A stretch of 64,000 bases of DNA from Azoarcus sp. KH32C (GCF_000349945.1 NC_020516.1:3720001-3784000); one strand, 5' to 3'. Shown: positions 16,952 to 25,897, numbered from the stretch's first letter. Translations and numbers: made by a program. Notes: generated from the letters alone by a model not told the origin.

Positions 16952-18304
16952 ATGCATAAACGTTTTCACAAGACCCTCTTCGGCCAGGTCGTCATCGCAC
17001 TGATCCTTGGCATCCTTGTCGGCTTCATGTGGCCGGATTTCGCGACTCAACTCAAGCCGCTCGGCGACGGCTTCATCAAGCTGATCAAGGTCATCGTCGC
17101 ACCGCTGGTGTTCTGCGTCGTCGTCCATGGGATTTCGAGCACCGGCGACCTGAAGAAGGTCGGGCGCGTCGGCGTCAAGGCGCTGGTGTACTTCGAGGTC
17201 GTCACGACCTTCGCGCTCGCGCTCGGCGTACTGCTCGCCTTCGTGCTGCAGCCTGGCGTCGGCATGAATGTGGACACGAATACGCTCGACGCATCGCAGA
17301 TCAGCGGCATGTCCGAGCGCGTCCATCAGGTCCACGGCACCGTCGACTTCCTGATGAAGCTGATCCCGTCGACCTTCATCGACGCCTTCGCGAAAGGCGA
17401 CATCCTGCAAGTGCTGCTCGTCGCGATCCTCTTCGGCTGCGCGGTCGCGGCGCTGGGCGAGCGGGGACGGCCGGTGACGCAGGGCATCGACGCGCTCGCC
17501 CACGTCTTCTTCAAGGTGATCGGCTTCATCGTCAAGCTCGCGCCACTCGGCGTGCTCGGCGCGGTCGCCTTCACCGTCGGCAAGTACGGCATCGGTTCGC
17601 TCAAGCAGCTCGGCATGCTGGTCGCGCTGTTCTACCTGACCTGCACGATCTTCGTCGTCGCCATCCTCGGCACCATCCTGCGCCTCGCAGGCTTCAACAT
17701 CTTCAAGCTGCTGAACTACCTGCGCGAGGAACTCCTCGTCGTGCTCGGCACCGCCTCGTCGGACGCCGTCCTGCCGCAGGTGATGCGCAAGCTGGAGCTG
17801 ATGGGCATCAAGGATTCGACCGTCGGCCTCGTGATCCCGACCGGCTACTCCTTCAACCTCGACGGCTTCTCGATCTACCTGACGCTCGCCGCGGTCTTCA
17901 TCGCCCAGGCCACCAACACCCCGCTGTCCATGACCGACCTGCTGACGATCCTCGCGATCTCGCTCGTGACCTCAAAGGGCGCCCACGGCGTTCCCGGCTC
18001 CGCGATCGTGATCCTCGCCGCGACGCTGTCGGCGATCCCCGCGATCCCGGCGATCGGCCTCGTGCTCGTGCTGTCGGTCGACTGGTTCATGGGCATGGCC
18101 CGCGCACTGACCAACATGATCGGCAACTGCGTCGCCACCGTCGTCGTCGGCGTCTGGGAAAAGGACATCGACCGCCAGCGTGCCCGCCAGGTGCTCAACG
18201 GCGAAGTCACGATCGACATCAACGCGATCGCCGCCCAGCCCCTGCCCGAAGCCGTCGTCGCCGGCCCGCTCGCCGCACAAGTGCCGGCCCAAGCGCATGC
18301 TTGA
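16952..18304 (+). CDS. dctA: DctA-type dicarboxylate/cation symporter
   Basis: A 450-residue inner-membrane carrier of the DAACS family, which couples uptake of succinate, fumarate, malate or related acids to cations. The N-terminus FGQVVIALILGILVGFMWP, the IKVIVAPLVFCVVVHGI segment, the serine-rich hairpin VVLGTASSDAVLPQVM, PTGYSFNLDGFSIY and VTSKGAHGVPGSAIV are all family signatures. It is followed after 45 bp by the second allantoicase gene in the same direction. DctA proteins are known to take up orotate as well as C4 acids, so import of allantoate or another ureide acid is conceivable here; this is inference from context. Confidence 0.9.
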   Translation: MHKRFHKTLFGQVVIALILGILVGFMWPDFATQLKPLGDGFIKLIKVIVAPLVFCVVVHGISSTGDLKKVGRVGVKALVYFEVVTTFALALGVLLAFVLQPGVGMNVDTNTLDASQISGMSERVHQVHGTVDFLMKLIPSTFIDAFAKGDILQVLLVAILFGCAVAALGERGRPVTQGIDALAHVFFKVIGFIVKLAPLGVLGAVAFTVGKYGIGSLKQLGMLVALFYLTCTIFVVAILGTILRLAGFNIFKLLNYLREELLVVLGTASSDAVLPQVMRKLELMGIKDSTVGLVIPTGYSFNLDGFSIYLTLAAVFIAQATNTPLSMTDLLTILAISLVTSKGAHGVPGSAIVILAATLSAIPAIPAIGLVLVLSVDWFMGMARALTNMIGNCVATVVVGVWEKDIDRQRARQVLNGEVTIDINAIAAQPLPEAVVAGPLAAQVPAQAHA

Positions 18305-18349
18305 AGACTAAGATTTCATCATCCCCTGACCCCAACACAGGAAACCATC

Positions 18350-19384
18350 ATGAGTCACAACACCGGCAGCATCCGCATCGCTGAACCCGCCGTCCTGCCC
18401 GAGTGGGCCACACGCTCGGTCGATCTCGCCAACCCGAGGATCGGCGCCAAGGCACTCTACGCCTCGGACGACTTCTTCGCCGAAGTCTCGCGCATGTTGA
18501 ACCCCGAACCGGCCCAGTTCATCCCCGGCAAGTACGACGACAACGGCAAATGGATGGACGGCTGGGAAACCCGCCGCAAGCGCACCACCGGCCACGACTG
18601 GTGCTTCGTCAAACTCGGCCGCAAAGGCACGATCCGCGGCTTCGACGTCGACACCAGCCACTTCACCGGCAACTACGCCCCGGCGGTCTCGATCGAGGCG
18701 ACGATCTCGAACTCGGACGACGTCGCGGCACTCAAGGACGCGAAATGGACCGAGATCCTGCCCTCGACCTCGCTCTCCGGGAACAGCCACCACCTGCTGC
18801 AGGCGAACTCCGACGCCCCCTTCACCCATCTGCGCATCAACATCTACCCCGACGGCGGCATCGCCCGGCTGCGCGTCTACGGCCAGCCGGTCGGCGTCTT
18901 CGAGAACGTCGGCGATGAACTGGTGGACCTCGTCGCACTCGAAAACGGCGGCCGCCCCGTCGCGTGGAACGACGCGCACTTCGGCACCGCCTCGAACCTG
19001 ATCCTGCCGGGGCGCGGCATCAACATGGGCGACGGCTGGGAAACCCGCCGCCGCCGCGAGCCGGGCAGCGACTGGTGCATCCTGCAACTGGGTGCTGCCG
19101 GCACGATCGAGAAGATCGACGTCGACACCGCCCACTTCAAAGGCAACTACCCCGACCGCTGCTCGATCCAGGCCGCCTTCGTCGAGGGCGGCACCGACCA
19201 GTCGGTCATCACGCAGAGCATGTTCTGGCCCGTCCTGCTGCCCGAGCAGAAGCTCTCGATGGACGCGATCCACAGCTTCGCCGAACAGATCGCTAAGCTC
19301 GGCCCCGTCACCCACGTGCGCCTCAACATCATCCCGGACGGCGGCGTCTCGCGCCTGCGCCTGTGGGGCAAAGTGAAGAAATGA
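18350..19384 (+). CDS. alc: Allantoicase, copy 2
   Basis: A 344-residue allantoicase, about 96% identical to the copy at 8550 (12 differences counted by eye, clustered between residues 118 and 190). Both jelly-roll repeats with GDGWETRRRREP and DVDTAHFKGNY are intact, so it should be active. The start codon context is the same as in copy 1. It overlaps the lyase gene by four bases (ATGA), again as in copy 1. Placement behind dctA, where copy 1 follows an NCS1 permease, suggests that the two copies are expressed under different conditions or with different uptake systems. Confidence 0.95.
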   Translation: MSHNTGSIRIAEPAVLPEWATRSVDLANPRIGAKALYASDDFFAEVSRMLNPEPAQFIPGKYDDNGKWMDGWETRRKRTTGHDWCFVKLGRKGTIRGFDVDTSHFTGNYAPAVSIEATISNSDDVAALKDAKWTEILPSTSLSGNSHHLLQANSDAPFTHLRINIYPDGGIARLRVYGQPVGVFENVGDELVDLVALENGGRPVAWNDAHFGTASNLILPGRGINMGDGWETRRRREPGSDWCILQLGAAGTIEKIDVDTAHFKGNYPDRCSIQAAFVEGGTDQSVITQSMFWPVLLPEQKLSMDAIHSFAEQIAKLGPVTHVRLNIIPDGGVSRLRLWGKVKK

Positions 19385-19923
19385 GTGCTGCGATGATCGC
19401 CCTCTCCGCAGCGACCGTGTCTCCGCCGAAGACCATCCTCGCCGAGCCGCTGACGCACGAAGCCTTCGCCCCCTTCGGCGACGTCATCGAGGCCGGCGAC
19501 GCGGTCCGCCAGTTCCCGATCAACGGCGGCAACACGACGCGCTACCACGACCTCGCGAAAATCGACCCGGGCCCGGACGGGCACGCCATCGTGTCGATCT
19601 TCCGCGGCGAACCGCGCGCCCTGCCCTTCCCGATCGAGATGATGGAACGCCACCCCCTCGGCAGCCAAGCCTTCGTGCCGATGTCGGGCCGGCCGTATCT
19701 GGTCGTCGTTGCCCCCGCCGGCCATCCGCCGACCGCCGACGACCTACGCGTATTCATCGCGCGCGGCGATCAGGGCGTGAACTACGCTCGCGGCGTCTGG
19801 CACCACCCGCTGCTCGCGCTGGACACCGTGTGCGACTTCGTCGTCATCGACCGTGCAGGCAACGGCCACAACTGCGACGAGGTGACGCTCACCGACCCGG
19901 TCCTCATCGACGTGGATCGCTGA
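19381..19923 (+). CDS. allA: Ureidoglycolate lyase, copy 2
   Basis: A 180-residue ureidoglycolate lyase with PLTHEAFAPFGDVI, PINGGNTTRYHDL, SIFRGEPRALPF and ARGVWHHPLLAL. Compared with copy 1 it has an N-terminal extension of about ten residues and roughly 75% identity over the common part. Product is glyoxylate plus urea. The coupled start (ATGA) with allantoicase copy 2 fixes the initiation codon. The next gene in the same direction is an AmiS/UreI-type channel, which could export or equilibrate the urea formed. Confidence 0.92.
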   Translation: MSAAMIALSAATVSPPKTILAEPLTHEAFAPFGDVIEAGDAVRQFPINGGNTTRYHDLAKIDPGPDGHAIVSIFRGEPRALPFPIEMMERHPLGSQAFVPMSGRPYLVVVAPAGHPPTADDLRVFIARGDQGVNYARGVWHHPLLALDTVCDFVVIDRAGNGHNCDEVTLTDPVLIDVDR

Positions 19924-19973
19924 AAGCCCGCACCACGCGACATAAACAGAGCCTTCCAGGCCTTCCCGACGCA

Positions 19974-20102
19974 GCCGGGGACGTATGGGGTATTCGCGGC
20001 GCGGCGAGGACTGTCTGAGCGGACAGCGCGGAAGCGCGCTGCACTGCGAGTTCCGCAGCCGCAGAGCGGACACCCCATGCGGCCCCGGCGGCTTAGCAGC
20101 AC
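19974..20102. repeat. Structured intergenic repeat, copy 2
   Basis: A 129-bp counterpart of the element at 10144, again about 50 bp after a ureidoglycolate lyase gene. The outer arms are GTATGGGGTATTCGC and GCGGACACCCCATGC; the inner stem is CAGCGCG-gaag-CGCGCTG. Relative to copy 1, two base pairs in the outer stem and two in the inner stem are exchanged or gained with pairing kept, while GAGGACTGTCTGAGC and GAGTTCCGCAGCCGCAGAGC between the stems are unchanged. Confidence 0.7.
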
Positions 20103-20123
20103 TGTTAACACACCCAACCGACC

Positions 20124-20639
20124 ATGCTCCTCGGCCTTGCCCTCTTCTACGTCGGCGCCGTCCTCATCCTCAACGGCCTGTGGATGCTCGGACGCATCGG
20201 CGACCGCGAGATCCCGCTGATCAACTTCTTCACCGGCGGCGTCACCCTGCTCGTCTCGCTCAAGCTCGCCTTCGGCGCCGATGCCGACGCCGCATCGATC
20301 AAGGCCGCCGCCTTCTCGCTGCTCTTCTCCTTCACCTACCTGTGGGTCGCCTTCAACCGCCACAACGGCGCAGACGGCCGCGGACTCGGCTGGTTCAGCC
20401 TCTTCGTCGCCATTTCCGCCGTCCCGGTCGCCATCGAAACGCTGGCCGGTGCGAAAAGCAACTGGGACCTCTGGCTAGGAACCTCCTGGGCGGCGTGGAG
20501 CGGCCTCTGGCTACTGTTCTTCCTGCTGCTCGCGCTGCAGAAACCGCTCACGCGCCTCGCCGCCTGGACCTCGATCGTCCAGGGCATCTTCACCGGCTGG
20601 GTTCCGGGCTACCTGCTGCTCAACGGCACCATCCGCTGA
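20124..20639 (+). CDS. AmiS/UreI family urea/short-chain amide channel
   Basis: A 171-residue membrane protein with six hydrophobic helices, the architecture of the AmiS/UreI family, whose known members form hexameric channels for urea or short amides in the inner membrane. Family-like segments are LALFYVGAVLILNGLWMLG at the N-terminus, INFFTGGVTLLVSL and FAFTYLWVAFN-like SFTYLWVAFNRHNG. It lies 200 bp after the second lyase gene, beyond the structured repeat. Both allantoicase and ureidoglycolate lyase release urea, so urea movement is the natural role. No urease genes are seen in the window. Confidence 0.82.
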   Translation: MLLGLALFYVGAVLILNGLWMLGRIGDREIPLINFFTGGVTLLVSLKLAFGADADAASIKAAAFSLLFSFTYLWVAFNRHNGADGRGLGWFSLFVAISAVPVAIETLAGAKSNWDLWLGTSWAAWSGLWLLFFLLLALQKPLTRLAAWTSIVQGIFTGWVPGYLLLNGTIR

Positions 20640-20650
20640 GCCGGCTCAAT

Positions 20651-21004
20651 TCAGCGCGAGCGGCCGTCGAAGTGCTTCACCGGCAAGGAGGCGAGCTTCA
20701 CGCCTTCGAGGCAGCGCACATTGATCGCCGCCATGGCCTTACCGGACGGGTCGGTCCCCTCGCCGAAGGGGTGAATGCCGCACACCGCGCAGAAGCGATG
20801 CTTGATCGTGTGCGTGTTGAAGGTATAGGTGCTGAGGTTTGCTTCCGGCGTCAGCAGACGCAGCTTCTCGCGAGGCACGAACCACATCAGCGCGCCCTTC
20901 CGGACGCAGATCGAGCAATTGCAGTCGACAACCTGAGTCAGTTGTTCGCCCTCGACCTCGAAGGCAATCCGACCGCAATGGCAGCTTCCCTTGTAGATCA
21001 TCAC
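20651..21004 (-). CDS. GFA (glutathione-dependent formaldehyde-activating)/CENP-V domain protein
   Basis: A 117-residue zinc protein of the GFA family. The cysteine sets CHCG (residue 8-11), CNCSIC (about 28-33) and CAVCG (about 72-76) match the two zinc sites of Gfa. Proteins of this family have been linked to glutathione-formaldehyde adduct formation, although many have no demonstrated activity. It is convergent with the AmiS/UreI-type gene and codirectional with the potassium channel gene 63 bp upstream; no functional link to either is evident. Confidence 0.85.
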   Translation of the reverse strand: MMIYKGSCHCGRIAFEVEGEQLTQVVDCNCSICVRKGALMWFVPREKLRLLTPEANLSTYTFNTHTIKHRFCAVCGIHPFGEGTDPSGKAMAAINVRCLEGVKLASLPVKHFDGRSR

Positions 21005-21067
21005 CTTGCTCCTTTCAGGGGAATCGGCAACGAAAGTGCGTACAAATCGCTTTCATCATAGCGCGGC

Positions 21068-22147
21068 TCAGCCGACGAGGAACTCCGCCAGATGAGCCTC
21101 GATTTCGGCGCGTCCGGCGGGGCTCGCCATCGCGATCAGCACGTTGCCCGGGTAAAGCAGCAGTTCACCGGGCGGGTTGAAGGTCCAGTCCTTTTCGTCG
21201 CGCACCGCCAGCAGAATGTACTCGGGACTGCGCAACTGCAACGACGACAGCGGCGTCGCGGGGAAATTATCGGGGAGCGGGAATTCCTCGACGCGCAGCT
21301 TCTTCTCCGACTTCAGCATCTCGTTGAGGAAGCCCACGACGTGCGGACGGACCATCGCCGACGCCATCCGCATGCCGCCGGTGAAGTCCGGCGAGATCAC
21401 CGCGTCCGCCCCCGCCTTGTACATCTTGGCCATGTTCCGCGTTTCTTGCGCGCGCGCGACGATGCGCACGTTCGGATTGAGCTGCTTCGCGGTGATGATG
21501 ATCATCAGGTTGCGCGAATCATCGCCCGTCACCGCAAAGACGCCCTTCGCATCCTCGATGTCGGCGGCAAGCAGGAGGTCGTCGTCCGATCCGTCGCCGT
21601 GCAGGTAGAGCAGTCCGGGGTACTTCTCCTGGTTCTCGTCGAATCGCGCCTGTTCGACGTCGATGGCGACAAAATGCCGACCTGTCCCATGCAGCTCGTA
21701 GGCGACGTTCCGGCCCACCCGGCCGAAGCCGCAGATGATGTAGTGCTGGCGCAGTTTCTTGATCCGCTTCTCCATGCGGCGCCTCCTGAGTGTCTGGTCG
21801 AAGTCCTTTTCCATGAACAACATGGTCAGACTGGTAAAAAGGAAGGTCAGCACGCCGAAACCGCTGATCGCGACGAGGCCGGCGAACAGGCGGTCGCCGA
21901 GCGAATCGATGCGTACCACCTCACCATAACCGACGGTCGTGATCGTGATCAGCGTCATATGAATCGCGTCGGACCAGGTCGCCTCCCCATCGCCGATATG
22001 ATGGAAAGCCAGCGTTGCCAACACGACGATCGTGAGCAGGATCCCGATCGCAAAGTAGATCCGCACCACGATGCGGGGCAGCGCGGAGTTCCTGAGCGGC
22101 GGCGGGCTGACACGGCGCGTCGTTGTCTTTTTGATTCGGGCCGTCAT
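21068..22147 (-). CDS. Potassium channel with RCK/TrkA domains
   Basis: A 359-residue inner-membrane channel. Two helices (about residues 25-47 and 80-105) flank the selectivity filter TITTVGYGEV, followed by an RCK N-domain with the Rossmann loop IICGFGRVGRN and a C-terminal TrkA-C region ending LAEFLVG. The layout matches Kch/MthK-type ligand-gated K+ channels, in which the cytosolic ring binds nucleotides or cations. I chose the ATG at 22147; a longer in-frame extension upstream is low-complexity and unlikely. The gene is divergent from a decayed glycosyltransferase. Confidence 0.88.
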   Translation of the reverse strand: MTARIKKTTTRRVSPPPLRNSALPRIVVRIYFAIGILLTIVVLATLAFHHIGDGEATWSDAIHMTLITITTVGYGEVVRIDSLGDRLFAGLVAISGFGVLTFLFTSLTMLFMEKDFDQTLRRRRMEKRIKKLRQHYIICGFGRVGRNVAYELHGTGRHFVAIDVEQARFDENQEKYPGLLYLHGDGSDDDLLLAADIEDAKGVFAVTGDDSRNLMIIITAKQLNPNVRIVARAQETRNMAKMYKAGADAVISPDFTGGMRMASAMVRPHVVGFLNEMLKSEKKLRVEEFPLPDNFPATPLSSLQLRSPEYILLAVRDEKDWTFNPPGELLLYPGNVLIAMASPAGRAEIEAHLAEFLVG

Positions 22148-22334
22148 CGTGGCGGGCAGGTGAAACGTCAACAAAGGTGAATTCGCGATTGTAGCGATCG
22201 CCCCCCACCCGCGGGCGACGGCGCACGAGAATTCGACACGGCGAGCGGGTCTTCCGCCTTGCGGCGGAAACAGTGGGATACAAAACGATCGGAAATTGGG
22301 CCTATATTGCAGTCGCCGGTCCGGAGAACCCGCG

Positions 22335-22971
22335 CCAAGAGTTTTCGACGACCGCGAGGGCCGGGAACTGCACGGTGCCCGGCTCGCGCTGCTGGTCCTG
22401 TGTGTCGCCCACATTGCGCTGTGGACGCTCGTTCCGGCGCTCACCTACCCCTCCATGCCACAGGACACCGTCGAAGGGATCGCGTGGGGCAACCTCTGGC
22501 AGCTCGGCTACGACAAGCACCCCTTCCTCGCCGCATGGGTTTCGGCCTTGGTAACCGACCTCTTCGGCACCGTCGGCTGGCCCGTGTATCTGGCGTCGCA
22601 ACTTTGCGTTGCGCTCACCTTCTGGGCCGTGTGGTCGCTGGCGCGCGAAATCCTCGTCGCCGCTGCGCATCGTCGCCGGCGACCGCTGGACCGTCGCCGG
22701 CTTGATCGCCTACTCCCAGCGCGGCCTGATCCCGTATTTCAGTTGGGATTCGAAGCGCAACCCCTGGCTGCATGCCGACGAAGTCGAGAAAGACGGCGCC
22801 GTGTTCGTCCACCGGCTGAAGGACGACACCTACGACACCGCACTGATCCGGGACCTGAAGGCCCGCTATCCGACACTCGCACACGAGCAGACCGTCGCCC
22901 TCCCGCCGCTGTCGACGGCCTCGCTCGCGCCGATCCGCTTCTGGATCGCCTATCTGCCGCCGCAGGGATAG
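22335..22971 (+). pseudogene. ArnT-like glycosyltransferase remnant with internal deletion and frameshift
   Basis: One frame encodes the N-terminal end of a membrane glycosyltransferase of the ArnT/dolichyl-phosphate-mannose type: LLVLCVAHIALWTLVPALTY, then GIAWGNLWQLGYDKHPFLAAW, with the acidic loop and DKHP motif. Near 22660 this frame turns into arginine-rich nonsense. Another frame continues with the C-terminal soluble part (YFSWDSKRNPW, DAL-type IRDLKARYP) to the stop at 22971. Only about 210 residues remain of the 500 or so normal for the family, so the central helices are deleted. It is almost certainly non-functional. Confidence 0.65.
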
Positions 22972-22978
22972 CCGGGGC

Positions 22979-23350
22979 TCAGCGATTGCAGCTTGCGCGC
23001 ACCTTCGACGGAAAGAGCAGGATCAGGAACACCAGCAGTAAGCCGGCAACGAGCAGCGGACCAAAGGCCGACGGCCGCGAGAAGCTGAAGCGCTCGACCA
23101 TCGGTGCGGAAACGCGGAAAAGCTGGTACCCGCCGGCCACCATCCCAAGCCACCACGCCCACTTGTACTGCCGCCACAGGCCCCACGCGACGAGCCCCGC
23201 CAGCAGCGCCGCCAGCCAGACTGCGGGCTGGCTCAGGCTGAAACGCAAGGTGAAGGCACCGCCGCCGAGCGCAAACTGAACCAGGGTGCCGCCGAACACG
23301 ACGACGATGTAGGCCACGGCAGTGGCGGAAGCAAGACGCAAACGGGTCAT
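22979..23350 (-). CDS. Small hypothetical membrane protein
   Basis: A 123-residue protein with four hydrophobic segments (about residues 10-30, 42-60, 65-80 and 92-112) separated by short loops, one with WRQYKWAWW. No catalytic motif or known family is recognised. It faces the glycosyltransferase remnant convergently, eight bases away, and is divergent from gspA. Codon usage matches the host, which suggests an old resident gene. Confidence 0.6.
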   Translation of the reverse strand: MTRLRLASATAVAYIVVVFGGTLVQFALGGGAFTLRFSLSQPAVWLAALLAGLVAWGLWRQYKWAWWLGMVAGGYQLFRVSAPMVERFSFSRPSAFGPLLVAGLLLVFLILLFPSKVRASCNR

Positions 23351-23480
23351 GGGAGCAAATTGCGCCGAACGGCGAAAACACGGATCCGCCGCATTATGCC
23401 CGACCGTTTGCGCATCGCAGCCCGTAATGTGAAACTAGCGCAGCGCGCCGACCGTACGGCGCGCTCCACGAGACGCACGC

Positions 23481-25112
23481 ATGTACAACGAGTATTTCGG
23501 GTTTTCGGCGGCGCCCTTCTCCATCGCGCCCGATCCGCGCTACCTCTTCATGAGTGAACGTCATCGCGAGGCGCTGGCGCACCTGTTGTACGGGCTCAGG
23601 GTGGACGGCGGCTTCGTGCTGCTCACCGGCGAGGTCGGCACGGGCAAGACGACGGTGTGCCGTTGCCTGCTGGAGCAGGTGCCGGACGACTGCGACGTCG
23701 CGTTCATCCTGAATCCCAAGCTCGACACCGTGGAACTGCTCGCGACGCTGTGCGACGAACTCCACATTCCGGCGCCGGCCGGCGAGCACTCGATCAAGGT
23801 GCTGGTCGACCTGATCAATCGTTATCTGCTGGAGGCCAACGCGCGCGGGCGGAAGACGGTGCTGATCGTGGACGAGGCGCAGAACCTCTCCAACGAGGTG
23901 CTGGAGCAGTTGCGGCTGCTGACCAACCTCGAAACCAACGAGCGCAAGCTGCTGCAGATCATCCTGCTCGGCCAGCCGGAGCTTCGCGAACGACTCGCGC
24001 AGCCGGACATGCGCCAGCTCGCGCAGCGGATCGTCGCGCGCTACCACCTCGAGCCGCTGTCGCGGCCGGACGTCGCGGCCTACGTGAATCACCGGCTTTC
24101 GGTCGCAGGCGCACGACAAGCGCTTTTCCCCGATAAGGTGATCGACCGGCTGTATCGACTGAGCGGCGGCACGCCGCGGCTGATCAACGTGATCTGCGAT
24201 CGCGCCCTGCTCGGCGCCTACGTCGAAGGCAAGACCGCGGTCGGCATCGCGACCCTGAACCGGGCCGCGGGCGAGGTGCTCGGCGGCGTTCCGCAGCGAT
24301 CGGGGCTAAAGCAGGTCGCACTGGCCTCGCTGCTCGCGGTGGCGCTCGCCGGTGGTGCTGCCGCCGCTTGGCGCTACAACGCTTCGGCCCCCGCCGTGGA
24401 AGCCGGCTCGACTTCGGCAACGTCCACCGCCGGGCCGAATCCAGTCCCCGTCGGCACGCCGCCCGCGGAAACGCCTGCCCCGCCGCCCCAAGAGATTGCC
24501 TGGCCCGCGCCGACCGAGCAGTGGCTGCACGAAGTAATGGCCGTACGCAGTCTCTTCTTGCTCTGGAACATCGAGACCCCTACCGTCGGCATCGACGAAG
24601 CCTGCCGCCTCATCGCCGCGCGAGGCATCGGCTGCCTGCGTCGGGACGGCGATCTCGAAGCGCTGCGGGCGATGAACGCACCGGCAATACTGGAATTGAG
24701 CCAGGCCGGCGGGCCGAATTTCTTCGCCACGTTGATCGCAATCGACGCCGAGCATGCGCGGCTCGCTTTCGCGGGCACCACGCGCGAGGTTTCGCTCGAC
24801 AGCCTCCAGCGGCAATGGCGCGGCAACTATGTGCTGCTGTGGCGCACCCCGCCCGGGTGGTACCGCAGCGTCGGACCGGGCATGCGCGGTGCCGACGTCG
24901 CGTGGGTCGTGCGCCAGCTCGGCCGTTGGGAAGGCTCGCCCGACGCCGCAGCAAGCGGCAACACCTATAACGCGGTCGTCGAGCAGCGCATGCGCGCCTT
25001 CCAGCGCGGCAATGGCCTGCCCGAAGACGGCGTGGTCGGCCCCATGACCCTGGTTCGTCTCGCCGCCGTGGCCGACAGCGAGGCGCCCGTTCTCGCGAGG
25101 CAGGGGCAATAG
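23481..25112 (+). CDS. gspA: GspA/ExeA-type AAA ATPase of the type II secretion system
   Basis: A 543-residue inner-membrane protein. The cytoplasmic AAA domain starts MYNEYFGFSAAPFSIAPDPR and has Walker A GEVGTGKTT (about residue 54) and Walker B VLIVDEAQNL (about residue 130). A single membrane helix lies near residues 275-295, and the periplasmic part ends with a peptidoglycan-binding domain containing GMRGADVAWVVRQLG and FQRGNGLPEDGVVGPMT. In known systems GspA and GspB together help the secretin cross and assemble in the peptidoglycan. The gspB gene follows two bases later. No other gsp genes lie in this window. Confidence 0.9.
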   Translation: MYNEYFGFSAAPFSIAPDPRYLFMSERHREALAHLLYGLRVDGGFVLLTGEVGTGKTTVCRCLLEQVPDDCDVAFILNPKLDTVELLATLCDELHIPAPAGEHSIKVLVDLINRYLLEANARGRKTVLIVDEAQNLSNEVLEQLRLLTNLETNERKLLQIILLGQPELRERLAQPDMRQLAQRIVARYHLEPLSRPDVAAYVNHRLSVAGARQALFPDKVIDRLYRLSGGTPRLINVICDRALLGAYVEGKTAVGIATLNRAAGEVLGGVPQRSGLKQVALASLLAVALAGGAAAAWRYNASAPAVEAGSTSATSTAGPNPVPVGTPPAETPAPPPQEIAWPAPTEQWLHEVMAVRSLFLLWNIETPTVGIDEACRLIAARGIGCLRRDGDLEALRAMNAPAILELSQAGGPNFFATLIAIDAEHARLAFAGTTREVSLDSLQRQWRGNYVLLWRTPPGWYRSVGPGMRGADVAWVVRQLGRWEGSPDAAASGNTYNAVVEQRMRAFQRGNGLPEDGVVGPMTLVRLAAVADSEAPVLARQGQ

Positions 25113-25114
25113 CA

Positions 25115-25888
25115 ATGTCCTACATACTCGAAGCGCTACAGAAGTCCGAACACGCGCGGCAACGCGGCAAGGTGCCGGACCTGAGCACGATCCCCGCAAC
25201 AACGACCGGCACGCGCGTGGAGAGGTCGCCGCGGCATCAGCCATACGTCTTGGCCGGCTTCGCCGTGACCCTGCTCGCGGCCGTGCTCGGATGGTGGCGG
25301 CCGTGGCAGCAGGCAAGCACCGAAGCGCGCGAAGACCAGAAGATAGCGGTTGCGGTGCCGCGGGTACAGGAGCCCGAACCGTCGCAAGCCAGACCGACAG
25401 AACAGATCCAGCCCTCCCCGACCCCGTCGAGCCCACCGACCATACCCCCGTCGAGCCCAGCTGCTGCCACAAGTCGGCCGCCGGTCACGTCGGCAGACAC
25501 GCCATCGCCTGCTGCGACCACCCGGCCCGCACAGCGCATCGACAAGACGCCGGCAAACGCAGAGATCGCTGCTCCGGCGGCTTCCCGGCCCGCGCCCGTC
25601 GCGACGGCTCCGCTCGCGCCGCCCTCGCCCGCACCCACCTCCGCGCGCCCGCCATCCGGCCGCATCCTGAACCTCCAGGAATTGCCGCCAGCGGTCCGCA
25701 ACACCGTGCCGCGCCTGACGATCTCCGGCTATGCGTCGGCCGGCGATTCCGGCAAACGGATGGTCGTCGTCAACGATCGGCTGGTGCAGGAAGGCGAAGA
25801 GGCCGGCCCCGGCGTGACCGTGGTGACGGTCGGCGACGACGGCGTCGTGTTCGACTTCCAGGGCTACCGCTTCCGGGCGCAGCAGTAA
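25115..25888 (+). CDS. gspB: GspB-type secretin assembly protein
   Basis: A 257-residue partner of GspA. It has the family N-terminus MSYILEALQKSEHARQRG, one membrane helix at about residues 45-63, a long proline/alanine/threonine-rich periplasmic linker (about 100-185) and the C-terminal GspB domain from GRILNLQELP through GVVFDFQGYRF. The start is two bases after the gspA stop, so translation is coupled. Together they would insert and position the type II secretin; the secretion genes themselves must be elsewhere. Confidence 0.88.
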   Translation: MSYILEALQKSEHARQRGKVPDLSTIPATTTGTRVERSPRHQPYVLAGFAVTLLAAVLGWWRPWQQASTEAREDQKIAVAVPRVQEPEPSQARPTEQIQPSPTPSSPPTIPPSSPAAATSRPPVTSADTPSPAATTRPAQRIDKTPANAEIAAPAASRPAPVATAPLAPPSPAPTSARPPSGRILNLQELPPAVRNTVPRLTISGYASAGDSGKRMVVVNDRLVQEGEEAGPGVTVVTVGDDGVVFDFQGYRFRAQQ

Positions 25889-25897
25889 GAGCTCGGT

